This document shows positions 41,339 to 49,174 of a stretch of 55,692 nucleotides of DNA, piece after piece; position 1 is the first letter of the stretch, and every line of letters begins with the position of its first letter. This DNA is from Bacteroidales bacterium. Its GTDB lineage: Bacteria > Bacteroidota > Bacteroidia > Bacteroidales > UBA932. The stretch lies in assembly GCA_016295455.1 (NCBI GenBank), contig JAEDLE010000003.1, positions 1 to 55,692 of the forward strand, written 5' to 3'. The notes beneath the pieces are model-generated. The model did no database searches and was not told the origin of the DNA. It worked only from the letters and a program-made list of their open reading frames with translations. The translations under genes and the position numbers were made by a program.

Positions 41339-42736
41339 TCATTGTATCTTGCTGCCGAGTATTGTCGGGTCCTCCCCGTCCTTCAGCCTTTTGAACTTTC
41401 TTGTAAGGGATATGGCCATCACCAGGGTTATCATTGAGGAAACCGCATCCGCTAACGGAAAACTCAGCCACACACCTTCCCTTCCCACGATAAGCGGCAG
41501 CAGGTACAGCGAAGGCACCAGGAACAGCAGTTGCCTTGCCAGTGAAAGGAATATGGACTTGTGGACCATGCCCAGGCTCTGGAAGAGATTGGTAGAAACC
41601 ATCTGGAAACCGACCAACGGAAGCATCAGGGTGATGATTCTCAATCCTTTGTCCGCGATTGCCTTGAGCTCGGGGTCGTTGGTGAATACGGATACGACCA
41701 GGTCAGGGAATACCTGTGAGATTATGAAACCTATGCTCATCACGGTCACGGCGCACTTGATGGTGAGCTGGTACACTTCCTTCACCCTGCTGTATTGCCG
41801 CGCTCCGAAATTGAATCCTGCTATAGGCTGCATGCCCTGGTTCAGTCCCATCGTAATCATTATCGACAGGAACACTATCCTGTTCACTATTCCGTATGCC
41901 CCTATCCCCAGGTCACCGCAGTATTTGAGCATCTGCTGGTTGACGAACATCGTGACTATGCAGCTTGCGGAATTCATCAGGAAAGGACCCATACCTATCA
42001 TAAGCGAGTCTTTCGCCACCCTCCAGTCCAGCGCAAACACCTTTTCAGGAAGATGTATGGGCTTTTGCCTGTCAAGGAAATACCTGAAGGAATATGACAA
42101 CGACATCAGCTGGCACAGCACCGTGGCGAGGGCGGCGCCCTGAATGCCCATATCCAGGACGAAGATGAAGACCGGGTCGAGCAGGCAGTTCATCAGGACG
42201 GTGAACAGCGTGAGCCGCATCGCAAGGCGCGGATTGCCCGAAGCCCTGAGCAGGTTGTTCAGTCCGAAGTAGAGATGGGTTACCACGTTGCCGTAGAGTA
42301 TGATCTTCATGTAGGCCCGCGCGTAGGGGAGGGTGTTGGCACTGGCGCCGAAGAACCCGAGTATGGGGTCCAGGAACAGCAGGGCCACCACTGAGAACAG
42401 GGTGCCGATGATGGTGTTGAGGGACACCAAATTGGCGAGAACCTTGTTCGAAGCCTCATAGTTCTTCTGGCCCAGCAGGACCGAAAGAATCGTGGAGGCG
42501 CCCACTCCTACCAGCGTGCCCAGCGCCGTCGAGAGGTTCATCAGCGGGAAAGTCACCGCAAGTCCGGAAATAGCATATGCTCCCACATCCCTGATATGGC
42601 CGATGAATATGCTGTCCACCATATTATACAAAGAAGATGCAGTCATGGCGATGATGCCCGGGACTGCATATTCTTTCAACAGGGTACTGATTTTCTTTGT
42701 GCCGAGTTCGGCAGTAGCCGTCATTCCTGCCATCAT
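41339..42736 (-). CDS. MATE family efflux transporter
   Basis: A 465-residue, 12-helix membrane exporter driven by Na+ or H+. Family marks include SLYNMVDSIFIG near the N-terminus, GASTILSVLLGQK in helix 2, and NQGMQPIAGFNFGA in the second half. It overlaps the upstream double-FKBP gene by 4 bp (ATGA at 42736; a second ATG is at 42733). Substrate cannot be inferred; relatives export drugs, flavins or cell-wall precursors. Confidence 0.93.
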   Translation of the reverse strand: MMAGMTATAELGTKKISTLLKEYAVPGIIAMTASSLYNMVDSIFIGHIRDVGAYAISGLAVTFPLMNLSTALGTLVGVGASTILSVLLGQKNYEASNKVLANLVSLNTIIGTLFSVVALLFLDPILGFFGASANTLPYARAYMKIILYGNVVTHLYFGLNNLLRASGNPRLAMRLTLFTVLMNCLLDPVFIFVLDMGIQGAALATVLCQLMSLSYSFRYFLDRQKPIHLPEKVFALDWRVAKDSLMIGMGPFLMNSASCIVTMFVNQQMLKYCGDLGIGAYGIVNRIVFLSIMITMGLNQGMQPIAGFNFGARQYSRVKEVYQLTIKCAVTVMSIGFIISQVFPDLVVSVFTNDPELKAIADKGLRIITLMLPLVGFQMVSTNLFQSLGMVHKSIFLSLARQLLFLVPSLYLLPLIVGREGVWLSFPLADAVSSMITLVMAISLTRKFKRLKDGEDPTILGSKIQ

Positions 42737-43752
42737 TCAGGCTTTTGGGTGAGTTCGATTTCGAACAGGAGCGGAGCATATGCGGTTATGGCTTTGCCGC
42801 TTCCGCTGGAGCCGTATCCGAGGTCCGAGATGAAGATGCCGACGGATCTGCCGTTTTCCTTCATCTCCCAAAGTATCTTCTGGAAGCCTGTGATTGGAGT
42901 GGAACCTTCAGATGAGGAAGAAGTGTACATCTTGATGTCTTCGGATTTCTCTCCCCAGACTATCTTGATCGGCTTGTAAGCCGCCGAGGCACTGTAGAGG
43001 TCATATTTCTTCGCCGTGTCGCGTATGGTGGTGTCGAAGACCTTGCCGTCGAGGGTGCGTCCCGTATAATTGATGTAGACGGTGGTGTCGTCAGGAAATT
43101 TGTCTGTGTTGTCCGGAGCCTTCAGCTCCTTGTAATAGAAGCCGTATGAGAGGGAGTCCAGCTGTCCGAACTGCTCCCTGTTGAACTTCTCTATGGTTGC
43201 AATCTCATAGGCGGTTATGTCGTTTGTGGCATCCTCCAGGGTCAGTTCATAGATGACGGTGGTTCCACCGTCCGTGTCGTAGAAATATCCATCCGCGTCA
43301 TCGTAACGCTTGTTGGTCTGTAACCATCCGGGAATCAGCACCTTGCGTGTCTGGCCTATCCTGATGCCCTTGAGGACCTCGTCCAGTCCGGCGGTCAGGT
43401 TCCCGTTTGCGGTGTACCATACCTTCGGCCCGTAGTAGCTGCTCTTGGAATAGCTGCCCAGCTGCTGGGCAATCTTCGCCGAGGTGGTCTGTGAAATCTG
43501 TCCGGTCATGGACGAGACGGTATAGTTCACGAACACATAGGTCTGTCCGTCATAGACAGCTCCGTCGCTTGCGCTCTCCTCGAGTATGTAGGCCCCGAGT
43601 TCGGTCTTTTCGTACTGGGGATAATTCTTTTCCACCCACGCCTCTATATACTGGCGTGACTGTTCGTTGGAACTTGTCTTTGCCTCCTTCGCGCAGGAGG
43701 CGGCCAGGAGCAGGGCTCCCAGGATGCATATTCTATTCAGTTTCATATTCAT
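42733..43752 (-). CDS. Lipoprotein with two FKBP-type isomerase domains
   Basis: A 339-residue lipoprotein (MNMKLNRICILGALLLAASC, lipobox before C20). The first FKBP-like domain (about 65-185) contains VFVNYTVSSMTGQI and GIRIGQTRKVLIPGWL. The second (about 225-339) contains TVYINYTGRTLDGKVFDTTI, ENGRSVGIFISDLGYG and the C-terminal LLFEIELT. Tandem FKBP domains in one lipoprotein are less common than single ones. They probably fold outer-membrane or periplasmic clients. The ATG at 43752 overlaps the preceding FKBP stop (ATGA), so both are made together. Confidence 0.88.
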   Translation of the reverse strand: MNMKLNRICILGALLLAASCAKEAKTSSNEQSRQYIEAWVEKNYPQYEKTELGAYILEESASDGAVYDGQTYVFVNYTVSSMTGQISQTTSAKIAQQLGSYSKSSYYGPKVWYTANGNLTAGLDEVLKGIRIGQTRKVLIPGWLQTNKRYDDADGYFYDTDGGTTVIYELTLEDATNDITAYEIATIEKFNREQFGQLDSLSYGFYYKELKAPDNTDKFPDDTTVYINYTGRTLDGKVFDTTIRDTAKKYDLYSASAAYKPIKIVWGEKSEDIKMYTSSSSEGSTPITGFQKILWEMKENGRSVGIFISDLGYGSSGSGKAITAYAPLLFEIELTQKPE

Positions 43753-44306
43753 TGTTCCGATATGCCGACCACCTTTATCTGATAGGCCAGCGCTGACATT
43801 GCAGGAATCGTGCCTGAACTCCTGTCGCCATATCCGTACTTCGCGGAGAAGAGTATCACGCATTCCTCCCCGGCCCTGACGCCCTCGAGTCCCGCCTTCA
43901 GGCCGGGAAGCAGCTTGCCCTCGCCAAGGCTGAGCGCCTTGACCGTAAATGCTTCGCTGTCCGACGTGTCCCATCCGGCGCTCTCCGCAAGGGCGCTGTC
44001 ATTGGTGGCGAACATCGAGGAAAGCTGGAGTGAAGTCCCTCCGGTGAACACGAATCCGGCGTAATACAGGGATACCATTCCGTCCGCGCCCAGCTCGGGA
44101 CCTTCCCCCTCGCTCAGCACGACCCTCACGCTGCCTCCGTTCATGACCGAACGGCGTCCTTCATCCGCACTCAGGGCGGCTGTCACGAACTTGTCTATAT
44201 CGGCTTCCTGGTTGGCATATGCCAATTTTTCACTTTCGCCAGTGCAGGCTGGGAGTGAAAGGATGGCGGCTAGCAGCGCGGTTGTTGTCCTGAATGTCCT
44301 TCTCAT
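43749..44306 (-). CDS. FKBP-type isomerase lipoprotein
   Basis: A 185-residue lipoprotein (lipobox in LSLPACTGE) with one FKBP domain: VSLYYAGFVFTGGTS, LLPGLKAGLEGVRAGEECVI, SAKYGYGDRSSGTIPAMSAL. It catalyses prolyl isomerisation, likely in the periplasm. The ATG at 44306 overlaps the nrnA stop in ATGA, and its own stop overlaps the next FKBP gene in the same way. A single FKBP protein next to a double one suggests duplication. Confidence 0.9.
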   Translation of the reverse strand: MRRTFRTTTALLAAILSLPACTGESEKLAYANQEADIDKFVTAALSADEGRRSVMNGGSVRVVLSEGEGPELGADGMVSLYYAGFVFTGGTSLQLSSMFATNDSALAESAGWDTSDSEAFTVKALSLGEGKLLPGLKAGLEGVRAGEECVILFSAKYGYGDRSSGTIPAMSALAYQIKVVGISEQ

Positions 44307-45361
44307 CTGAAAAACTCGGCTGTGACTTTCTCTATATATGCCGCTGCGGAAACCCTGTCGGTTGCAGGGATGTCTTCCGGGCAGCGCAGGCGTCCTCCGG
44401 CGGCCAGCTCGTGGCCTCCGCCGTTGAAATATGTCTTCGCGCAGGAATTTGCGGAAGTGCCCTCCTTCGAGCGTATGGAAATCCTGAATCCCCTGTCCCC
44501 GTCCGCCTTGACGAGTATGCTCATCCTGACTTTGCCTATGGCGAGCGGCAGGTTTACGAAGCCTTCGGTGTCGCCGTCCTTCAGCCCGAAACGCCTGACC
44601 GTGTCGGAGGTCAATATCATATATGCGACACCGTTTTCTGTGATGGTCATCTCGTCCTTGAGCAGCCATCCCATCGCACGCAGCCTGTTCTCCCTGTGCC
44701 TGTTGAAGATCATCGAGATGATTCTGTCCCTGTCGACCCCGGCTTCAAGCAGGTCGGAGGCCATCATGAGGGTGGAAGGGTAGACGGAGTTCGCGAAATT
44801 GTTGGTGTCCGTGGTCATGCCTGTCATAAGGGCCTCGGCGGCGTCATGCGGAAGCCTGGAAGCATCCCCGCAGGTTTCAGGCAGGGCCATCAGCACCCAG
44901 TAGAGCAGTTCGGCGGTGGATGAAATTCCGCATCTGGATATCACCAGGCCGAAAGACTCCCGGTCGGGGCTGAGATGATGGTCTATCATCACTTTGTGTC
45001 CGCGGAAGGAATCCACTTCCTCCTCGAGGCATCCCGTCCTGTCGGCCTTGTTGAAGTCCAGGCAGACCAGCAGGTCGCTGGAGGAGAATCTCTCCGCAGC
45101 CTTCTCCCGGTTTTCGGAAGCTATGGTCATCGTCTCCGCCCCTTCCAGGAACATCAGGACCTCTCCCGGAGAATCCGGAAGCACGACTTCCGCGTCCTTG
45201 CCCTGTTGCCTGAGGAATGAACGGAAGGCCAGGCAGCTGCCGACGGCGTCACCGTCGGGGTGGGTGTGGCTGACCACGGTTATGACCGAAGAACCGGCAA
45301 TAATGCCGTGGAGCGCCGCCGCGTCAGATTCGCTGACTATTCTCATCCTGTTCTGATTCAT
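44303..45361 (-). CDS. nrnA: DHH/DHHA1 phosphoesterase, NrnA-like
   Basis: A cytosolic Mn-dependent phosphoesterase of the NrnA group, which degrades nano-RNAs, pAp and in some species the c-di-AMP product pApA. The 352-residue protein has the DHH catalytic motifs SHTHPDGDAVGS (about 32-43), CLDFNKADR and DHHLSPD (about 122), and the DHHA1 substrate motif GGGHELAAGG near the C-terminus. It heads a six-gene minus-strand train joined mostly by 4-bp overlaps, and has its own promoter 13 nt upstream. Confidence 0.93.
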   Translation of the reverse strand: MNQNRMRIVSESDAAALHGIIAGSSVITVVSHTHPDGDAVGSCLAFRSFLRQQGKDAEVVLPDSPGEVLMFLEGAETMTIASENREKAAERFSSSDLLVCLDFNKADRTGCLEEEVDSFRGHKVMIDHHLSPDRESFGLVISRCGISSTAELLYWVLMALPETCGDASRLPHDAAEALMTGMTTDTNNFANSVYPSTLMMASDLLEAGVDRDRIISMIFNRHRENRLRAMGWLLKDEMTITENGVAYMILTSDTVRRFGLKDGDTEGFVNLPLAIGKVRMSILVKADGDRGFRISIRSKEGTSANSCAKTYFNGGGHELAAGGRLRCPEDIPATDRVSAAAYIEKVTAEFFR

Positions 45362-45374
45362 AATTTCACTTCCG

Positions 45375-45409
45375 CAAATTTAATCAAAATATTGTTTTTC
45401 ATAAATCAA
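45375..45409 (-). promoter_or_regulatory. Promoter of the nrnA operon
   Basis: On the minus strand TAAATTTG (45382-45375) is 13 nt before the ATG, so the leader is about 8-10 nt. A TTG at 45409-45407 sits 24 bp upstream, slightly far. It is back to back with the promoter of the next plus-strand gene. Confidence 0.6.
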
Positions 45410-45422
45410 TTTCATAACTTTG
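45392..45422 (+). promoter_or_regulatory. Promoter of the DUF3822-rsmD operon
   Basis: TTG (45392-45394), a 20-bp spacer and TAACTTTG (45415-45422). The leader would be about 42 nt to the ATG at 45470. The -33 elements of this and the nrnA promoter interleave. Confidence 0.7.
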
Positions 45423-45469
45423 TCGGAAGTATGATTCGCCCAAAACGATTATAACAAAACACAGATAAA

Positions 45470-46159
45470 ATGAACAAGGTATTAAAAGCAGTTTTGAGCA
45501 TAGTGCTTTTCTTGGCAATCGCAGGACTGGCATATGCCATCGTGAACAGCATCATGGAACCTGTCAATTTCAACAAGCAGGTTGAGGCACGCAGGTCGGT
45601 AGGCGTTCAGCGTCTCAAGGACATCAGGACACTTCAGGTAGCTTACAGAAGTGTGAACGGCAAGTTTACCGCTGACTTCGACTCGCTCAAGACGTTCTAT
45701 GAAACCGGCAAGATGGAAGTTGTGATGCAGATCGGATCCAACGATGACTCACTCGCAGTTGCAAACACCGAGAAGCTCAAGAAGGCCAACAGGAAGATCA
45801 CTCCTCAGCAGATGTACGAGCTCTACCAGAAGGGCGAATCACTCGTGTTCTCCATCAAGAACAGTATCAATGTGAAGGATACCCTCTTCCACAACCGTGC
45901 AGACTTCAACATCGACTCCCTCAAGTACATTCCGTTCTCAGGCAAGCAGATGGTCGAGATGGAGGCTGTCCAGAAGCAGGTTTCAGGTGTGAACGTACCT
46001 CTGTTCGAGGCCAGGATGCCTTACAGAAAGCTTCTCAAGGGTCTTGACAACCAGCTCCGCATCAACCTCGATGCCGAGTGCCGTGCAAAGAACTCCTACG
46101 AGGGTCTTCAGGTCGGCAGCATTTCCGCTCCTAACAACAACGCCGGAAACTGGGAGTAG
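45470..46159 (+). CDS. Conserved membrane-anchored protein of unknown function
   Basis: A 229-residue protein with one N-terminal helix (VLSIVLFLAIAGLAYAIVNSI) and a soluble domain, probably periplasmic. I recognise the type as a Bacteroidales hypothetical seen upstream of DUF3822 and rsmD but know no function. The sequence RRSVGVQRLKDIRTLQVAYR followed by NGKFTADFDSLKTFY resembles pilin-like (type II/IV pseudopilin) helices, in which a long N-terminal helix leads into a small globular head. Codon use is more A/T-ending at the start (GTATTAAAAGCA) and highly biased later, as in highly expressed genes. Confidence 0.75.
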   Translation: MNKVLKAVLSIVLFLAIAGLAYAIVNSIMEPVNFNKQVEARRSVGVQRLKDIRTLQVAYRSVNGKFTADFDSLKTFYETGKMEVVMQIGSNDDSLAVANTEKLKKANRKITPQQMYELYQKGESLVFSIKNSINVKDTLFHNRADFNIDSLKYIPFSGKQMVEMEAVQKQVSGVNVPLFEARMPYRKLLKGLDNQLRINLDAECRAKNSYEGLQVGSISAPNNNAGNWE

Positions 46160-46212
46160 TCCCGCGGCTTCCCTCATCACGGGATTTCCATATCCCGTCC
46201 TGAATAAGGAAT

Positions 46213-46896
46213 ATGAACGAAAGACCATATAGCAGAATATCCATTCAAGTCTCCTTGAGTGGATATTCTTTTGAATTGGAGGAGGATGGAAAGATTTCCC
46301 GCTCCGGATGGCTGAGCTCCGACAAGGTTTTTACCACCAAGGAGTTCCTCCGCCGTTATGACAGGGTTGAGCTTTCCCTGCTTACACCCAAGGCGGCACT
46401 GATTCCGGAACAGTTCTTCGACCCTTCCTCCGCCCGTGCAGCCCTGGCGGAGACGGTAAGAATCAGGGAGACGGACCTGGTGGAATATGTAGCCGTCCCG
46501 CAACATGCCGCAGTGCTGGTGTATTCCAATTCACTGGATGAGACCCTCTCCAGGGTGCTGTCCCAGACCGTGCTTGACAAGGCAGGGAACCCTTCGAAGG
46601 TCTATCCCGAACTTTACCGGCTGCTCTGCGGTCTTCCGTCCTGTACGGAATACAACAAGATACTGGCTTCCTATATGGACGGCTGCCTGCATCTTGTGAT
46701 AGCCCAGGGCAAGACCCTGCTGCTTGCAAACGCATATGACGCACCGGATTTCACAACGGCCGAGTACTACATTTTCCTGGCCATGAAAAGTCTCCAGCTC
46801 AATCCGGAGATGTCTTCCATCTGGTTCCGCACCCCTGTCAGCGGGGAGCAGGAACTCTCCCTTTACAGGTATTTCAAATCAGTCGAAAGGTTCTGA
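46213..46896 (+). CDS. DUF3822 family protein
   Basis: A 227-residue cytosolic protein of a Bacteroidota family thought from fold predictions to be ASKHA/PilM-like. Blocks visible are SGYSFELEEDG, LLTPKAALIPEQFFDP and YYIFLAMKSLQLNPE. No enzymatic residues stand out. It ends in TGATG, overlapping rsmD by one base. If the upstream protein is pilin-like, a PilM-like partner would be a natural pairing, but this is speculation. Confidence 0.8.
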   Translation: MNERPYSRISIQVSLSGYSFELEEDGKISRSGWLSSDKVFTTKEFLRRYDRVELSLLTPKAALIPEQFFDPSSARAALAETVRIRETDLVEYVAVPQHAAVLVYSNSLDETLSRVLSQTVLDKAGNPSKVYPELYRLLCGLPSCTEYNKILASYMDGCLHLVIAQGKTLLLANAYDAPDFTTAEYYIFLAMKSLQLNPEMSSIWFRTPVSGEQELSLYRYFKSVERF

Positions 46897-47447
46897 TGCG
46901 CATAATCGGAGGCAGACTCAAGGGCAAGACCATATTGCCGCCCAACGGCTTCGCGGCCCGTCCCACCACGGACTTTGCAAAGGAAGCCCTGTTCAACATA
47001 CTTGACAATGAATATGAATTCGATGACCTGAAGGTCCTGGATCTTTTCGCCGGCACCGGATCCATATCATTTGAATTCGTCTCGAGAGGGGCGGGGCATG
47101 TCTGGTGCGTCGAGATGAATCCCCAAAATGCAGCCTTCATATCATCCCAGGCCAGGGCGCTGGGAGTAGTCAGGAACATAACCGTGGTCAGGCACAATGT
47201 CTTCGAGTTCCTGCCCATATGCAAGGAGAAGTTCGACATAGTCTTCGCAGATCCGCCTTATGCCATTGAAGACCTTCAGACCATTCCGGACAAGGTTCTG
47301 GCGCAGAACATAATACATCCCGGCGGATATCTCATACTCGAGCACGGGGGCGAGCACGACTTCAGCGGCCACAGGCTCTTCCTGAAGGAAAAGGCGTATG
47401 GCCGTGTGCATTTCTCTTTCTTCGAGATGCCCCAGGAAAGCGAGTAG
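46896..47447 (+). CDS. rsmD: 16S rRNA (guanine-966-N2) methyltransferase RsmD
   Basis: Methylates G966 of 16S rRNA. The 183-residue protein starts MRIIGGRLKGKTI, then RPTTDFAKEALFNIL, the SAM-binding LDLFAGTGSISFEF and the catalytic FADPPYAI. All are family hallmarks. It is translationally coupled to DUF3822 and faces DUF4293 with a 3-bp gap. Confidence 0.96.
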   Translation: MRIIGGRLKGKTILPPNGFAARPTTDFAKEALFNILDNEYEFDDLKVLDLFAGTGSISFEFVSRGAGHVWCVEMNPQNAAFISSQARALGVVRNITVVRHNVFEFLPICKEKFDIVFADPPYAIEDLQTIPDKVLAQNIIHPGGYLILEHGGEHDFSGHRLFLKEKAYGRVHFSFFEMPQESE

Positions 47448-47450
47448 ATT

Positions 47451-47885
47451 CTATCTCTTTCTCTTTTTTGAATTCCTCAGGTGGTAAGCACTCTCCACTA
47501 GCATTTCGTCGGCGAGTATGCCTCTCATGGCCAGCACGTTGAGTATGATGCTGATGAGAGGGAAGACTGCCGTGAGCCTGAACACCACCACGTCGTGGGT
47601 GGCGATGAAATCCACTGCAAGCCAAATCTGAAGGGCGAGGGTGATAATGGCCGAGAGACCGGCTGTCCTCATCTGGAACACCCTGAACTTGTAGGTGGTG
47701 AGCGCCAGCACGTCCAGCAGGGCTGCGATGACTATGAGTATGATATAAGGGAAATAGCTGCAGTAGCTGATCCTTTCGATTACAGAAGCGTCAGCTCCGA
47801 CCGTCACGGCCTTGGCGCTGAAGGCCATTGCCACCATCAGTGCCGTGGAGACGGCAAGGTATAAAGTTTGTATTCTCTGCCACAT
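47451..47885 (-). CDS. DUF4293 family membrane protein
   Basis: A 144-residue protein with four predicted membrane helices, starting MWQRIQTLYLAVSTAL, the usual beginning of DUF4293, a small Bacteroidota membrane family of unknown function. The helices are near 5-25, 45-65, 75-95 and 100-120, and the end is basic (RNSKKRKR). It has its own -7 box. Confidence 0.85.
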   Translation of the reverse strand: MWQRIQTLYLAVSTALMVAMAFSAKAVTVGADASVIERISYCSYFPYIILIVIAALLDVLALTTYKFRVFQMRTAGLSAIITLALQIWLAVDFIATHDVVVFRLTAVFPLISIILNVLAMRGILADEMLVESAYHLRNSKKRKR

Positions 47886-47905
47886 GTTCTTTCACGTTTG
47901 GACTG

Positions 47906-47913
47906 CAAAAATA
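47906..47913 (-). promoter_or_regulatory. -7 box for the DUF4293 gene
   Basis: On the minus strand TATTTTTG (47913-47906), 20 nt before the ATG. No clear -33 element is seen. Confidence 0.5.
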
Positions 47914-47991
47914 GGAAAAGACGCGAAATATTTATACATTTACCTGCATTAGTTCCGCTTTCGGAGCGGGACTTCCAAAAATTGACGACTT

Positions 47992-48870
47992 ATGAGAATA
48001 GCAGAATCAGAGCTCATAATCAATCCTGACGGTTCCGTTTTCCACCTTCACCTCAGACCGGAAGAACTTGCGGACACAGTCATACTCGTCGGGGATCCCG
48101 GCAGAGTGGATATGGTTGCATCATTCCTGACCGACATCGAATTCCGCCGCGCATCACGCGAATTCGTATCCGTGACCGGCAGGTATGAGGGGAAAAGGAT
48201 GACCGTTCTTTCCACCGGTATAGGGACTGACAACATCGACATAGTCATGAACGAGCTGGACGCCCTCGCGAATGTGGATTTCGCCACCAGGGAGGTCAAG
48301 CCGGAGCACAGGACCCTCACCATACTCCGCATCGGAACCACCGGAGCCATACAGCCGGACATCCCGCTCGGTTCCTATATCTTCTCGCACATATCAGTCG
48401 GATGTGACGGCCTGCTCAACTGGTACTCATGCAGGGACAAGGTCAGCATATCCGATATGGAGGAGGCCTTCGTACGTCACGTGGGCTGGGACCCGCATCT
48501 GCCGTCGCCATATTTCGCAAAGGCGGGGGAGAAACTCATAAGGGCTTTCGAAGACTCCACGGTGAAGGGCGTCACGATTTCCGCGCCGGGTTTCTACGGA
48601 CCTCAGGGCAGGGTGCTCAGAGTTCCACTGGCGATGAAGGATATGCTGGACCGTTTCGAGTCCTTCCGCTTCGGAGAGTGGCGTATCACCAATTTCGAGA
48701 TGGAGGGTTCCGCCCTGGCAGGTCTTGCCGCACATCTGGGGCATGTCGCAGGCACGGTATGCTGCGCCATCGCCAACAGGCATCTCAAGAGCAGCAATCC
48801 GGACTACAAGCCTCAGGTAAGGGGCCTTGTCGAACTTTCGCTCAAGAAACTCGCCGGGCTTCAGGCTTAG
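47992..48870 (+). CDS. Nucleoside phosphorylase (PNP/UDP family)
   Basis: Cleaves nucleosides with phosphate to base and ribose-1-phosphate; uridine phosphorylase is the closest guess. Family motifs in the 292 residues: VILVGDPGRVD (phosphate loop), LRIGTTGAIQ, and the ribose-binding NFEMEGSALAGLA. Length is somewhat above the 250-260 of E. coli Udp, as is normal for this phylum. A small hairpin CCGCT-TTCGG-AGCGG lies in the leader, and two inverted repeats follow the stop codon. Confidence 0.9.
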   Translation: MRIAESELIINPDGSVFHLHLRPEELADTVILVGDPGRVDMVASFLTDIEFRRASREFVSVTGRYEGKRMTVLSTGIGTDNIDIVMNELDALANVDFATREVKPEHRTLTILRIGTTGAIQPDIPLGSYIFSHISVGCDGLLNWYSCRDKVSISDMEEAFVRHVGWDPHLPSPYFAKAGEKLIRAFEDSTVKGVTISAPGFYGPQGRVLRVPLAMKDMLDRFESFRFGEWRITNFEMEGSALAGLAAHLGHVAGTVCCAIANRHLKSSNPDYKPQVRGLVELSLKKLAGLQA

Positions 48871-48903
48871 TAATCTGAAGCAACTTATTCTTTTCAGATT
48901 ACT
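48869..48903 (+). repeat. Inverted repeat at the end of the nucleoside phosphorylase gene
   Basis: AGTAATCTGAA (48869-48879) and TTCAGATTACT (48893-48903) are perfect 11-bp arms that begin in the stop codon. There is no U-run after it, so it is not a typical terminator. It may stabilise the mRNA 3' end. Confidence 0.65.
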
Positions 48904-48957
48904 TGGCAAACTTCTGATGACCAGGATCCGTCGAATGTCTGGCAGGCTGCGGGAACG

Positions 48958-49027
48958 TGATGCAAAAATATTCAAAAAGTCAGGCTTGTGCTGTGGTTTG
49001 GCACAAGCCTGACTTATTTTTGCATCA
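48958..49027. terminator. 70-nt double palindrome, probable terminator
   Basis: An inner perfect 15-bp stem (AAGTCAGGCTTGTGC at 48977-48991, GCACAAGCCTGACTT at 49001-49015, 9-nt loop) is enclosed by an outer 13-bp stem (TGATGCAAAAATA at 48958-48970, TATTTTTGCATCA at 49015-49027) with a 6-nt bulge on one side. The plus strand has ATTTTTG after the inner stem, so it can terminate the phosphorylase transcript; the minus strand has a run of T as well (TATTTTTGCATCA), so it could also stop clpC read-through. Confidence 0.75.
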
Positions 49028-49048
49028 GTTACTTAAAGACCAAGAGCC

Positions 49049-49174
49049 ATGAGAAATACAGACAACAGCTTCGAGAACCTCGGTTCAGTGATTTCTTCAG
49101 ATGCATTCGCAGCCCTCAGGGAGATGATGGAAGACCTCGACCTCGAGATAGTTGATGTCGTCACTCCGTTTTGA
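49049..49174 (+). CDS. Possible small acidic protein, 41 residues
   Basis: An ATG at 49049 opens 41 codons ending TGA at 49174, running 14 bp into the 3' end of clpC on the other strand. The product begins MRNTDNSFENLGSVISS and ends DLEIVDVVTPF; it is acidic (EMMEDLDLE) with a likely amphipathic helix in the middle. Codon choice (GAC, CTC, TTC, GAG) matches neighbouring genes. The ribosome site is weak, and the only promoter-like TATTTTTG lies inside the terminator palindrome. I do not recognise it. Confidence 0.35.
   Translation: MRNTDNSFENLGSVISSDAFAALREMMEDLDLEIVDVVTPF

Noticed and set aside
49015..49022. TATTTTTG as a promoter for the 41-residue ORF
   Set aside because: It is the outer arm of the terminator palindrome and has no TTTG at a suitable distance; the match is probably incidental.
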